A stretch of DNA of 64,000 nt, taken from NCBI RefSeq assembly GCF_003324165.1, contig NW_025407884.1, positions 43,051-107,050 on the forward strand, in the 5' to 3' direction. The notes under the pieces are model-generated. The model saw nothing but the letters and a program-made list of their open reading frames with translations, was not told the origin of the DNA and searched no databases. This document shows, piece after piece, positions 20,932 through 31,016 of the stretch. Source of the stretch: Naegleria lovaniensis. Lineage: Eukaryota; Heterolobosea; Eutetramitea; Acrasida; Naegleriidae. Each line of letters opens with the position of its first letter. The first letter of the stretch is position 1. Both the position numbers and the translations under genes were made by a program.

Positions 20932-22533
20932 ATGCAGTCAAGTATCATCACTCGTCGCCAGTTCTTCAAACTTGGTGCTCTCATTTTCATGGTTCTCTCC
21001 ACTCTTCTCGTTCTCCGATTATTCTTTCTTTCATCATCATCAAGAAAATCATCAACTTCCGATCATTCAAAGTTTGAACCATCCAAGAACCGATTAGCCT
21101 CTCTTTGTTCACAAACTATCTACTCGGAACAAGATTCTTATCATCATGACGACTCTACAATAATTTCCAAAAAAAGAAACCAATTGAAATCATGGATTTT
21201 TCCAGAACATGATCCGAAAACAAATTTTGAACCATTACTTGCACCCAATCCACAACATGAAAAATATTTTTCAAATCGAATCACCTCATGCAGTATTGGA
21301 CCTAATTTTGGAGTTATTTGTGGATTGACAAATCAACTTTTTGAAATTATCACTTGTATGGCCCTTTCTAGAAAATTGGGAGCGAAAAAAATGATTCTCT
21401 CGAATGTATGTTCAAATGGAGCTCCCGGTCTCTGTAAATATTGTAATACCTTTTCACCTCTTTCAGAATTTTTTAATATTGAACGCATTCAAACACTCGG
21501 TCTGGAACGTTTTGGTTTGACCTTAATAGATTCCACACAAACGAATTTGAAACATTTAAAAATTTCAAAACCCATGTTTTCAGTTTACAATCGAACGTGG
21601 GATGAAAAACCATTGGCGGAAGCAGTGGATGCAATTTTCAAAATTGCTCTCCATGAAAAGACGAATTTTTTCACACACAATGACATTTTAAATTTGGGGT
21701 TTGTTTGGGGACGTTGGCTTCCAACAAGTGATGATGAAATTTCTCTGTATTTACATCTTTTTGACTTATTTGAACCTAATCAATATATTCGACGAGTGAT
21801 GAATGAGTTTTTATGGAGAGTGAATTTTTTTGATTCGGTTGGAAGACCCTTCATGGTGATTCACAACCAATTTCCAAAACAAGAGTCTGACAGTTACCAA
21901 GGGTGTCAAAGAACACAACATATTCTCTCGACATCACAACCTGATTTCTTTCATTTTCTGAAAAACGATCTGAAATTGAATTCTGTAGTTTCGAATAGTC
22001 CTTCTCGCTTTACTCGACGACAAGTTCACCAAAAAGGAAACTCCAATCATTATGAAAAGAAACATTTGGGAAATGACCACAAATTACTACAAGGAATGAA
22101 TGTTTTACTTATTGGAAGCGGATTTGAAAATAAGAATGTGGAATCTCTTCGATTAAGCGATTTAGCAGATGAAAATATTTTCACTTATACACAAAGCGAT
22201 TTAATGCCACTCACAAGAAATCATCAATTTCATAATTCAGTGATGGCCATGTGGATGGCTATGGAGGCAGATTATTTTGTGGCAACTACGTGTGAAAGTC
22301 AATTTCTTTCGCATGTCATTCGAATTAGACAATTATTGAAAAAACCAGTGTGCAGTATGGCAGATATTGCAAAATCTATGAATTTGAACAGATATGACTC
22401 TCAATATTTGAAAAATGTGAACAAGAGTCCCTATTACTTTCCTCATCACGTGACGGGAAGAGTGTTTTTAGTGGACAAGTGTCAGTTGCCGTTTGTGACC
22501 CGTGTAGATGGCAATGAATTTGTTGCCCAATAA
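20932..22533 (+). CDS. Type II membrane protein, probable Golgi glycosyltransferase (O-fucosyltransferase-like)
   Basis: A single exon of 533 aa; the ATG follows GAAAAAAA. A short basic tail (RRQFFK) precedes a signal anchor at about residues 14-34, then a Ser-rich stem and a lumenal domain with several Cys. GLTNQLFEIITCMALSRKLGAKKMIL (about residues 142-167) matches the pattern of the first Rossmann strand and helix of GDP-fucose-using transferases (GxxNQL...A..A..L). A late segment, DYFVATTCESQFLSHVIRIRQLL, resembles the acceptor/nucleotide region where these enzymes have (S/T)xxSxF..(N/R)...R. Assignment to O-fucosyltransferases or a neighbouring GT-B family is inference from pattern; the donor sugar is not certain. 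Confidence 0.6.
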   Translation: MQSSIITRRQFFKLGALIFMVLSTLLVLRLFFLSSSSRKSSTSDHSKFEPSKNRLASLCSQTIYSEQDSYHHDDSTIISKKRNQLKSWIFPEHDPKTNFEPLLAPNPQHEKYFSNRITSCSIGPNFGVICGLTNQLFEIITCMALSRKLGAKKMILSNVCSNGAPGLCKYCNTFSPLSEFFNIERIQTLGLERFGLTLIDSTQTNLKHLKISKPMFSVYNRTWDEKPLAEAVDAIFKIALHEKTNFFTHNDILNLGFVWGRWLPTSDDEISLYLHLFDLFEPNQYIRRVMNEFLWRVNFFDSVGRPFMVIHNQFPKQESDSYQGCQRTQHILSTSQPDFFHFLKNDLKLNSVVSNSPSRFTRRQVHQKGNSNHYEKKHLGNDHKLLQGMNVLLIGSGFENKNVESLRLSDLADENIFTYTQSDLMPLTRNHQFHNSVMAMWMAMEADYFVATTCESQFLSHVIRIRQLLKKPVCSMADIAKSMNLNRYDSQYLKNVNKSPYYFPHHVTGRVFLVDKCQLPFVTRVDGNEFVAQ

Positions 22534-23276
22534 GCATCATTCTGCAACAAAGAAATTCAAGTACTACGGAGCGTCAACTATACCAATACATCACGGAAAG
22601 CAAATTTACAGTGATTATTATAGATTGAAATTATTATTGAATGGTCAATCTTATACGGATGCTTCCATATTATGAATGACATGGACTTCTCACAACTCTC
22701 CAAAAATTCAAGTGATTCAAACTCTCAATGTGAGTCAGTTAACGATTATTGATTTAAATGACATCATTGTCAAGCATTCCATTTATAGGTCTATCTCATC
22801 CAACGCTTCAAAATGCAACACAGTGATACAAGTAGCATGAGAAGCAAACTTGTCAGATTCTTTCAATAAGAGCCGGATGTTGTGTGATAATTCATTATGG
22901 TTTGTTTGATGAGTTTTTGGGTCTTCTCAAGTACCGTGATGCTCCCTTATTGAAACACACTGAGAGTTGAACTTTATGGAATAAACCTTCTAAGTAATCT
23001 CGAACTGTGTACCTTGGAATGAGAGGATTATGGATTGAGGGTGATCAAATCATTTAGAACTTTAAATATTAACCATCTTCTCTCTCCTTTTTTTACTATA
23101 TGTTAAGCAACATGCGTCTTGAGTTGATAGATTTATGTAAGACTGTAAATTAAGAAGGAGGGAATGGACGGAACAAGAATGGAAATTGAATTGACAAATT
23201 AGAAATGACAATCACGCCAACAATCATCAAAAAAAAAAATTGTCTCATTGAAAATCATTCATCCTCACAGTGCAAC
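22534..23276. other. Long intergenic region holding a scrambled HECT-gene relic
   Basis: About 740 bases. Apart from the pseudogene pieces at 22624-22868, listed separately, the rest (22869-23200) shows no coding bias. The 5' leader of the kinase-HECT gene begins within it and has a 10-A run near 23230. Confidence 0.6.
22624..22868. pseudogene. Rearranged relic of the HECT C-lobe of the downstream gene
   Basis: Bases 22624-22785 match 26946-27124 of the kinase-HECT gene in the same orientation. The first 30-odd bases (ATTGAAATTATTATTGAATG and on) are identical; after that there are substitutions, small deletions and loss of about 16 nt. Bases 22805-22868 then match 27150-27210 of the same gene but as the reverse complement, including the region around the catalytic Cys codon. 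The piece is therefore a direct segment followed by an inverted one. In-frame stops and indels rule out coding. It is probably the remains of a tandem paralogue that broke by inversion. Confidence 0.85.
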
Positions 23277-26200
23277 ATGTCAAACAGGCAACAAAGAAGT
23301 GAAATGATTGATCGTGCTTTTAAAGCCATCAAAGATGGTGATTTGAATGAATTGCGAGGAATGGATTTGCGTCCGATTATTAATGAAAAGAAAGATGATT
23401 GTACAATGTTATGCGATGCATGTTGGAAAGGAGATTTGGAAATTGTGAAATTGTTGTTGAATGTGGATGGAATTGATTTTAATTTGAATACTAGAGTAAG
23501 TTTTTAATGAAATTGTGTTTGATATTTGAGAATGAATGATAATGTTTGTAAATATAGGGTGTAAGTATTGATTATTGTTTGTTGAATTGAATGAAATTCA
23601 AATGTTATAATTATTTCAACTCATGAAATAGGAAGTAAGTATTATTGAACTTATTTTCAAAATTCATTCATTTCAAAAGACTCCATTATTCATTGCATGT
23701 TATAATGGACATTTGGAAATGGTGAAACTTCTTCTTGCCCACAATGATATTCAAATTGATGAAGATACTCAACATCGTGCACAAAGAAATGACATTAATT
23801 TACAACAACTCCAAACACAAGCTCGTCAAACCGTCTCCAATTCAAACCATTCTTCCACAACTATGATCAGCAATAACAACAATACCATGAGATCACCATC
23901 CTTATCATTTCTTCAGATGTTCCAAACAAGCAATGAAATTCGTTCCAACAATCCTTCCACTTCAAGTGCACCCAGAACAAGTGACAATCTTAATGAATGG
24001 AAAGAACGAAACAAGAAACTCGAAGAACAAGTGAAATCTCTTGAAATGAAACTCTCAAAGATGCAATCCGAACATACACAACAGAGAGACCAATGGAACC
24101 ACATGATTTCTGAACACGAGCAAACCATCAACACCTTGCTTAAACAAATTTCTCAAAATGAGACAGATTTGAAAAGAGTTGTTGACGAGAAACAACAGCA
24201 AATGAAGACATTTGAAGTTGAAATGAAAAAATTGCAAAGTAATCTCAATCAAGTCGTTCATGAGAAGAATCAATTGCAGCAACAGCAACAAGGATCAGAT
24301 ATTGATTCTTTTATTCAACGTCTCATGAATGAAATTAAGAATGATTCAATTTCAAACAGTCACATTCCTGAAGATATTCAAGTCAAAAGAAGCATTGAAA
24401 AAATTGAACAAAAGTTGAACGAATGTGAACAATCCTTGTCTAGATTGGTTCTCAATGATCAGCAATGTTTGGTCATTTCTCAGTCTGAACCTACAGTTGA
24501 CTACAATTCTGTGAATGAACTTGTTCAAAAGAGAAACAATCTCAGAGATGAATTGTCCAAAGAATATGAGAAGTATAATCGTGTGTTAAACAAGATGACC
24601 ATTCTAGCAACGAAAAAGAAATTAATCGCGGCATATAATGCATCCAAGAATGAAACGACAGACGAGGACAAGATGTTGAGTTTATCCATGAGACAGTTGT
24701 CATATAAATCTATATATTTACAAAACCTAATTAAGGAGAAGAAAGAAATCGAAAATCTCTATCAACAGCTTAAAGAATTAAAACTTACCATTGGAAAGAG
24801 TGAATCAGAAATAGCAAAGATTACTTTGGATTTGCAATATAGTGATGATTTGACTGAACATCAATGGTCACATCTCGAAGAAAAACAAGACAAATTAAGA
24901 TCCAACCTCAATACTCTCAACAACAAGTTTTCAGAGCTCAAAACTCTATTAATGAGCCACGTTCAGCAATATCCTGAAGTAATTGTGGAGCTTGACAAGA
25001 TATTAAGCGCTTCTCAAAGAAAATTCAATGTCCAAAGAGCAGCTACTCCATCTCAAAAATTCCAAAAATGGGCATCTTCAAAGAATATCCTTCTCCATGG
25101 AGCGTCTTTTAAACATTACCACCAAATCGAGTCATTACATAATGGTCTCTCTAATGCATATTTGATGAAGAAGGACAATCAACATGTGGTTCTTAAGGAA
25201 ATTGCATTTGGTGAATCGACTTATCATTTAATCATTAATGAACTTACAAATATCATTAGACTTGGAAAATGTGATCGAATTGTGAAGGTGAATGGTGTGT
25301 TTGTAGAACCTGGAATGCCTCATGTTTACATTGAAATGCCTTATTACCCGAATGGAAATTTGAGAAATTATATCATGACTCTGAAAAGTCATCAACCACA
25401 TGAACGTAGAGAAACAATGAGAAGACTCATGAGAAGTATTGTTGAAACCATTTATTACATGCACTCGAAAGATATTATTCATCGTGATTTGAAAAGTGAC
25501 AACATTTTGGTTGACAAGAATGGAAATGCTGTCATTGCTGATTTTGGTAGTAGCAAGAAACTTCATGCTCTCCTCACCAACAAATCTATTGGAATTGGTA
25601 CTGAGAATTATATGGCTCCTGAAGTTCGTCATTCAGCTCCAAATGAAAAATCTGACATTTGGTCATTGGGTGTGACCATGTTAGAATGTTGGTATTATTT
25701 AGAAAACAAAAAGCAAAGATATGATCCTCGTGACTCCATTATTCAATACAGTGGTGAAAATAAGGTTCATTTACCAACTCCTGAGGAAGATGATGAACAT
25801 GGAAAATTACTGATGGAAATGTTAAATCTAATTTTCAATTGTGACGAACCTCATCAAAGACCTTCTGCCATGGAATTGTTGAAAGAAAATTATTTCACAA
25901 AAGGATTGACTGAAATGTTGGAACATCAAGGAATTCAACTCAGCACTCCAGAATCTCGAATTCAACAATGGATTCACACATTGAATGAATTGAGAAAGAT
26001 TATGAAAAATCAGGTTGGAAAAAATTTGACTCGATTGACCATTAATCGAACTCGATTGTTGGAGCAAATCTCTTCCAAACTCTATTCTATATTTTTCAAT
26101 TCACAACACAATCCTACAACATTTGACCAATATTTAAAGCTCTACACTTCGTTTCAAGTTCAATATGAAAATGATGAAACGGGAATGGAAAGTGGAATTG

Positions 26201-27297
26201 ATCAAGGCGCCTTAACCAATGAATTATTTACAAAATATTTCCCTGAATGTTTGAAGAATGAAAAGTTATTTACACGTTCAGAAACACAGAGTGTTGAGAA
26301 TTACATCTTGTCTTCAAGTGAAGAGAATATTTCGGAAGAAGAAGAACAAATGTTGGTTGTTTTTGGATTTTTATTGAAGAAGGTCTTGTTGGAATGTGAT
26401 GAAAGATCCTTGTATTTACCAATCAATGATTTCATTCTCAAATATTTGATTTATGATGCGAGTATTTCCAATGATGTGACTATTGATGAAATTCATAGAG
26501 AAAGAGAATTGATGATTGTCACTTGTCAACTCAAGAAACCATTGAAAGATCAAATCTCTTATTGGAAACATTTTGTTTCTCAATATGATTCTCAATATTG
26601 TGAAAACATTTTAGAAATGAAAAGATATACTTCCAATGAGGACTTGCAATTCATTGAAGAATCATTCAGCAATGACTTGTTTTACTCTCCAAATTCTCAA
26701 AGTATTGACAAGAAAGAAATGGCAGTGAATATGGAACATGTTGATGAATATATTATTCATTTATTGAGAAAAACTCTCTTCTCACCCATTCAAAGAAGAA
26801 AATTGAAACTAATTTCAAAAGGATTTCAATGGTATTCGATTCAACAGTTGAGGAATGTGGTTTCAAATTCTTCACAACAACAAGTCAAATCTTTACTCAC
26901 TCAAAATAAGGATTGGTTCATGGAAAGCAAATTGACAGTGATGGAATTGAAATTATTATTGAATGGTCAATCTTATATTGATGCTTCCATGTTATTGAAT
27001 GAAATGGACTTCTCACAACTCTCTCCAAAAATTCGAAACAATTTCACACAAGTGATTCTAATCCTCAATGTGAGTGAATTGAGACAATTATTGATTTGGA
27101 TGACTTCATTGTCAAGCATTCCATTGATGGGACTTCCAAAGAAGATTGTGTTGAAAGAATCTGACAAGTTTGCTTCTCATGCTTGTAACACTGTGTTGCA
27201 TTTTGAAGTGTTGAATGAGAAAGATTATGAAAAGTTTAGTTCTCAATTTTTGAACATGTTGAAATGGTCTGAAGATGCCACTCAAGAAGATAGATAA
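23277..27297 (+). CDS. Ankyrin / coiled-coil / protein kinase / HECT ubiquitin-ligase fusion
   Basis: Proposed exons are 23277-23495, 23558-23560, 23632-23634 and 23680-27297 (1280 aa). The two 3-nt exons supply Gly and Glu and restore an ankyrin repeat (NTRGETPLFIACYNGHLEMVKLLL). Residues about 20-110 are ankyrin repeats; 180-280 and 300-525 are coiled coils. A kinase domain spans about 555-815: Lys581 (VLKEI), HRDLKSDN with Asp678, DFG at 696 and an APE-type motif, though the Gly-rich loop is weak (HNGLSNAYL). Residues about 875-1280 are a HECT domain: GIDQGALTNELF in the N-lobe, LLNGQSYIDASML, LSSIPLMGLPKKI and SHACNTVL with the catalytic Cys1244, 36 residues from the end as in active HECT ligases. 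Likely substrate selection by ankyrins plus dual kinase/E3 output. An alternative start lies at 23205. Confidence 0.8.
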
Positions 27298-28090
27298 GAA
27301 TTTCATGAATATGTAAGGTGTTATTTCACCTGTTTCGAAAATTACATCAGGCCCAAAATGTCAATTCTGGAACTACAATAAATGTTTACGCCCTTACTGA
27401 CGAAACCAATTCCATCTACCTTGGATAGTTCCATGAGTTCTTGTAGGAAATACAACATTGAAAACGAGGTGGTTGCATTTTCTCTTGGACTGATTGAATC
27501 AAAGATTTGTTTAGAAACGGTGGACATTGATTTTTCACACAACGAACATTTCAGCCGATCAAAATCAGGCTTTTAGGAAATGCGATCGAATGGTGTTGCC
27601 AAGTATTGGTGGTTGATCAAATTCGGATTTTATTAATCATCCACAACAAAAAGGTAATGAATTAATGGTAGTTTGGCCCAAAATACATCACCAATGAAAA
27701 ACAAACACTAACATATTCACTTACCTTAATTCAATAATTCTTTTCAAAAGCGTTCAATCGGCAATGCTGTACGGTAGGTTGAAAGATATATTTGCTGCCT
27801 CGTTATCATTTTCAATGGAAATGATTTTAAAGCATCTATAAATTATTTTGAAAGCGATGTGTTGATGAAGATTGAGAGTAAGTAAGGTTTCAATTTGAAA
27901 GAAGTAGTAGTAAATTTATGAAGAATGATGAGAGTTCTTGTTTTGATTATGAGGGTTGTGATCATGTTGATGATGATAATGCTTCTACTTTTCAAGCGTA
28001 ATGAGGAATGTGACGTGGATTGAGCGTGGAGGATGAAATAATTATTGTAGAAGGAATTGTGAACGAACTGTCATGATGTTGAGTAACAAC
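27298..28090. other. Intergenic, kinase-HECT gene to PTB-like gene
   Basis: About 790 bases. Overlapping open frames of 60-odd codons lie on both strands at 27342-27576; neither has recognisable similarity or a clear start context, so I leave them uncalled. The piece 27880-28070 is rich in GATGAT-type sequence and looks like 3' flank. No RNA gene seen. Confidence 0.4.
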
Positions 28091-30781
28091 CTAGTTGTCT
28101 TGATGGGTGTTCACACTCTCAGAAGAATTGGACGACTGAGGTATTTTATCATCCTTACTGCCGCCGCTTCTTCGATAGCCTCGTCTGTCACCTCTTCGAT
28201 AGTCATCATGATGTGGTGGTGGATAATTGTAATAGGATGCATGACTACCAGCAGCAGCACTACTAGTGCCTACGTCTGAATAGCCATTTCGATTGCTAAA
28301 TTTGATATTCAAATGATGTGAGTCAATAGAAATGTCGTGTAACTCAACGAGAACAGTGGTTGCAGCATCAGTAGAGTCCATCTCAACAATCGCTGATTTC
28401 TTTTCCTTCAATTTGTGATCAGATGTTTGAGTCTTCTTGTAGTCAATAAATTTGAAATCAACAATGCGAGATTTAGTCTTCTTGTCGCTTGAAGAGGAGG
28501 ACTCGGTAAATAGCTTATCAATCTCTCTTCTAATCTTGTCCTCAGTAGTGGTTCCAGAAACGTTGCTAATATGAAGAACATTTGAAGGAGGACAAATATT
28601 CATGACTTTTTTGTAATTGGCACGAAAGCTCTCGTGAGTGCCTTGTCTTGGAGTGAAACGATGAAGAGGTGAGTTTTCATAGGACTTGAAAATGACATCT
28701 TTAGATCCATCAGTTTCCTTGGATTTGGATGATCTTGGTGGGACAATATCAAAAATGCGAAGAGATGGTTCAATGTGTAACGGTTTGCCAAAAAGAGTGC
28801 AACCTTGAGCGGAAGGAGCCATACCCGAGTTGAAGGAATTATAAGGTGGGAAGTAAGGTGCACCAAGAAAACGTAACGCGTTCGCAACCTCATGAGGGAA
28901 TTTGAATTGGACAAAGGCCATGAACGGAGTCTTGTGATCTTTCTTTGACAAGCTAATGCTGACCTTAATGACGTCTCCGTAGAGTCCGAATAGCACGAAC
29001 AAGTGGTCACATGTGCATGAGGAAGGAAGATTTTTAACAATCAATACACAAGTACCAGTTGGAGGTGGCATCAAAGATGGAGGTGGTGTCATTGGAAGTA
29101 AAGAAGGAGGGAATTGCTGAGGAATGCCATGATGTGGTTGAGGAATTCCGTGATGTGCAGTAGGGTGTGATGGTAAACCTGGATATGACGACGAAGAAGA
29201 GCCTGAAGAAGGAGCTAAATAATCAGTCGAAGATGATCCGTATGGAGGAAGCATCATTCCGAGAGGCCCAGATGAAGATCCATTGGTACCTGGCATCATG
29301 GGTTGGTAATAGCCTCCAGAGGAGCTGTAAGGCATTGAGCTGTATCCGCCACCACCACCGTGATGGTAGGAAGAGGTGCCTTTGGATTCCGAGTAGTGAT
29401 GATAGGAGGAGGAATCGTGCTGCTGTTGCTCGTGTGGTGGTGCATAGAAGGATTGGTTTGAAGGAGCATTGTAGCGATCGTGTTGTTTGCTTGAAGTGCT
29501 GCCACTGGGAGTGGTGCCAGATTGTTGGGTGTAATCTCGGTTTCTATCATTGTTGTCCTTAATGACCAACTCGTCACGATACTTTTTGCTGAATTGAATG
29601 TTCATGCGATACAATTTCAAATCAGGATACACAAAAACACTCTCCATTTCTCTTAAAGCCTCTGTAGCTTCGTTGGGTTGACTAAATTGAATAAGCGCCT
29701 GTGTAAGCTCGTTCTTGATGAAAATGTTAATCTTCTCAATGGTTCCAAACTTGTTGAATAAATTATAAAGAGTGTGGACATTCATTGGATAGCGATACTC
29801 ATCACAATGAGTGAAAGTAATATGAAGGATGGTTGCATTGTTGGTGTTGACAACGTTTTTGCGAGTTGTGGTGACTGTTAAATCCTCCTCACTGGCGTTC
29901 GAACCTCCCTCCAAGTGTTGTTTCTCAGAGTATTTAAGATAGACGGTTTTACCTCGAATCTTGATCTTTTGTTCATCAAACTTGCTCAAATATAATTGTG
30001 CCTTCTCAATGCTCTCAAATTCGACAAAGGCCAAATATCCCTCACGCTTTCTCTTCTTGGTGTTGTTTCTGTTTGCAGTGGATGCAGGTTGCTTGAAGAG
30101 AAAGACCTTTTGGAATTTGCATTCGTTTGGAAAGAGATCAAATTCTAACACTTCAGATTTCTGACAATTCACTGGGAGATTGGAGAAGAGAAGAACTTTG
30201 GAAGGAGGAGCCAGTGGCCTTCCATTGTACGAAGCACTGGTTGCTGAAGAAGATGAGCCAGTAGCAGCAGAAGGAGTCGAAAGAGTTGAAGAAGACGTAG
30301 CCATAGTTGCAACTGCAAGATCTTGGTTCTGGGCAATTGTGGTAGTGGAGGAGGCAGCTGCTGCTGCTTCGTTGGTACCCGTGGATGAGGAGGATTCATC
30401 CTCGTCCTCATTCAAGCTATGAAGAGGCTGTGGTTGTTGTTGTTGTTTGCTTGAACTCTCTTGGTGGAAATCCTCTTCATCGTCCTCATCTTCCTCGAGC
30501 TCGTGATGAGATCTTTTCAAACTATTACTCGCTGGTATGGCCATAGAGGAATTCTGGCCATCATCATGAGTCATCATCATGGCAGCCAAGCCAAAATTGG
30601 GCTGAGTAACAGTGGATGTACCAACGACCGAGGATAGGTTAGAAGGAGTATTCGTATTTGGAGAGGTACTTGAAGAAGTGGTTGAGGAAATATTGGGAGG
30701 TGTAGTCGTTGGAGTGGTTGCAGAAGAGGAGGATGATGAAGCAAGCTGTTGTTGCTTTTCCTTCATGCGGGCCTTGAGCAT
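28091..30781 (-). CDS. PTB / hnRNP L-like four-RRM RNA-binding protein
   Basis: A single exon of 896 aa from the ATG at 30781 (MLKARMKEK); the frame stays open further upstream, but that stretch is AT-rich leader. A disordered Ser/Thr/Gln N-terminus (1-185) with an acidic patch precedes RRM1 (about 192-290, VLLFSNLPVNCQ), RRM2 (about 312-400, ATILHITFTHCDEYRYPMNV), a Gly/Ser/Tyr/Pro-rich linker (400-570), RRM3 (573-665, CVLIVKNLPSSCTCDHL) and RRM4 (732-830, NVLHISNVSGTT). An RGG-like basic tail follows. The four-RRM layout, the PMNVHTLYNLF of RRM2 and SPLHRF before RRM4 are typical of PTBP/hnRNP L proteins, which bind pyrimidine-rich RNA and regulate splicing and stability. RRM1 carries a long Lys-rich insert. 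Divergent from the pseudokinase gene. Confidence 0.88.
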   Translation of the reverse strand: MLKARMKEKQQQLASSSSSSATTPTTTPPNISSTTSSSTSPNTNTPSNLSSVVGTSTVTQPNFGLAAMMMTHDDGQNSSMAIPASNSLKRSHHELEEDEDDEEDFHQESSSKQQQQPQPLHSLNEDEDESSSSTGTNEAAAAASSTTTIAQNQDLAVATMATSSSTLSTPSAATGSSSSATSASYNGRPLAPPSKVLLFSNLPVNCQKSEVLEFDLFPNECKFQKVFLFKQPASTANRNNTKKRKREGYLAFVEFESIEKAQLYLSKFDEQKIKIRGKTVYLKYSEKQHLEGGSNASEEDLTVTTTRKNVVNTNNATILHITFTHCDEYRYPMNVHTLYNLFNKFGTIEKINIFIKNELTQALIQFSQPNEATEALREMESVFVYPDLKLYRMNIQFSKKYRDELVIKDNNDRNRDYTQQSGTTPSGSTSSKQHDRYNAPSNQSFYAPPHEQQQHDSSSYHHYSESKGTSSYHHGGGGGYSSMPYSSSGGYYQPMMPGTNGSSSGPLGMMLPPYGSSSTDYLAPSSGSSSSSYPGLPSHPTAHHGIPQPHHGIPQQFPPSLLPMTPPPSLMPPPTGTCVLIVKNLPSSCTCDHLFVLFGLYGDVIKVSISLSKKDHKTPFMAFVQFKFPHEVANALRFLGAPYFPPYNSFNSGMAPSAQGCTLFGKPLHIEPSLRIFDIVPPRSSKSKETDGSKDVIFKSYENSPLHRFTPRQGTHESFRANYKKVMNICPPSNVLHISNVSGTTTEDKIRREIDKLFTESSSSSDKKTKSRIVDFKFIDYKKTQTSDHKLKEKKSAIVEMDSTDAATTVLVELHDISIDSHHLNIKFSNRNGYSDVGTSSAAAGSHASYYNYPPPHHDDYRRGDRRGYRRSGGSKDDKIPQSSNSSESVNTHQDN

Positions 30782-31016
30782 GATGATGATGAAAAATTTT
30801 TTGGAAACAAAAAAAAATTTTATTATTATTGTGTTCACATTCAATCGATTTGGGTTATCGCCAACGTTATCGGAAGAACATTGTTGGTGTATGAATGAAT
30901 TGTCGTTGAATAATTTTTTAATCATCATCATCACAGTGTTGATTGAATAATAGCACTTTGAAAAAACTTTAAAGCCTAGCTGTTGAAAATAATAGTTTGC
31001 GTCCAACTCGCAGTAC
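30782..31016. promoter_or_regulatory. Bidirectional intergenic region, PTB-like and pseudokinase genes
   Basis: 235 bases between two divergent start codons. It contains a run of nine A's at about 30810-30818 and A/T-rich sequence; no defined promoter element can be named from sequence alone. Because the genes face away from each other, both promoters must lie here or in the flanking coding sequence. Confidence 0.5.

Noticed and set aside
27342-27576. Overlapping small open frames on both strands
   Set aside because: No family similarity or start context; overlapping frames on both strands suggest chance.
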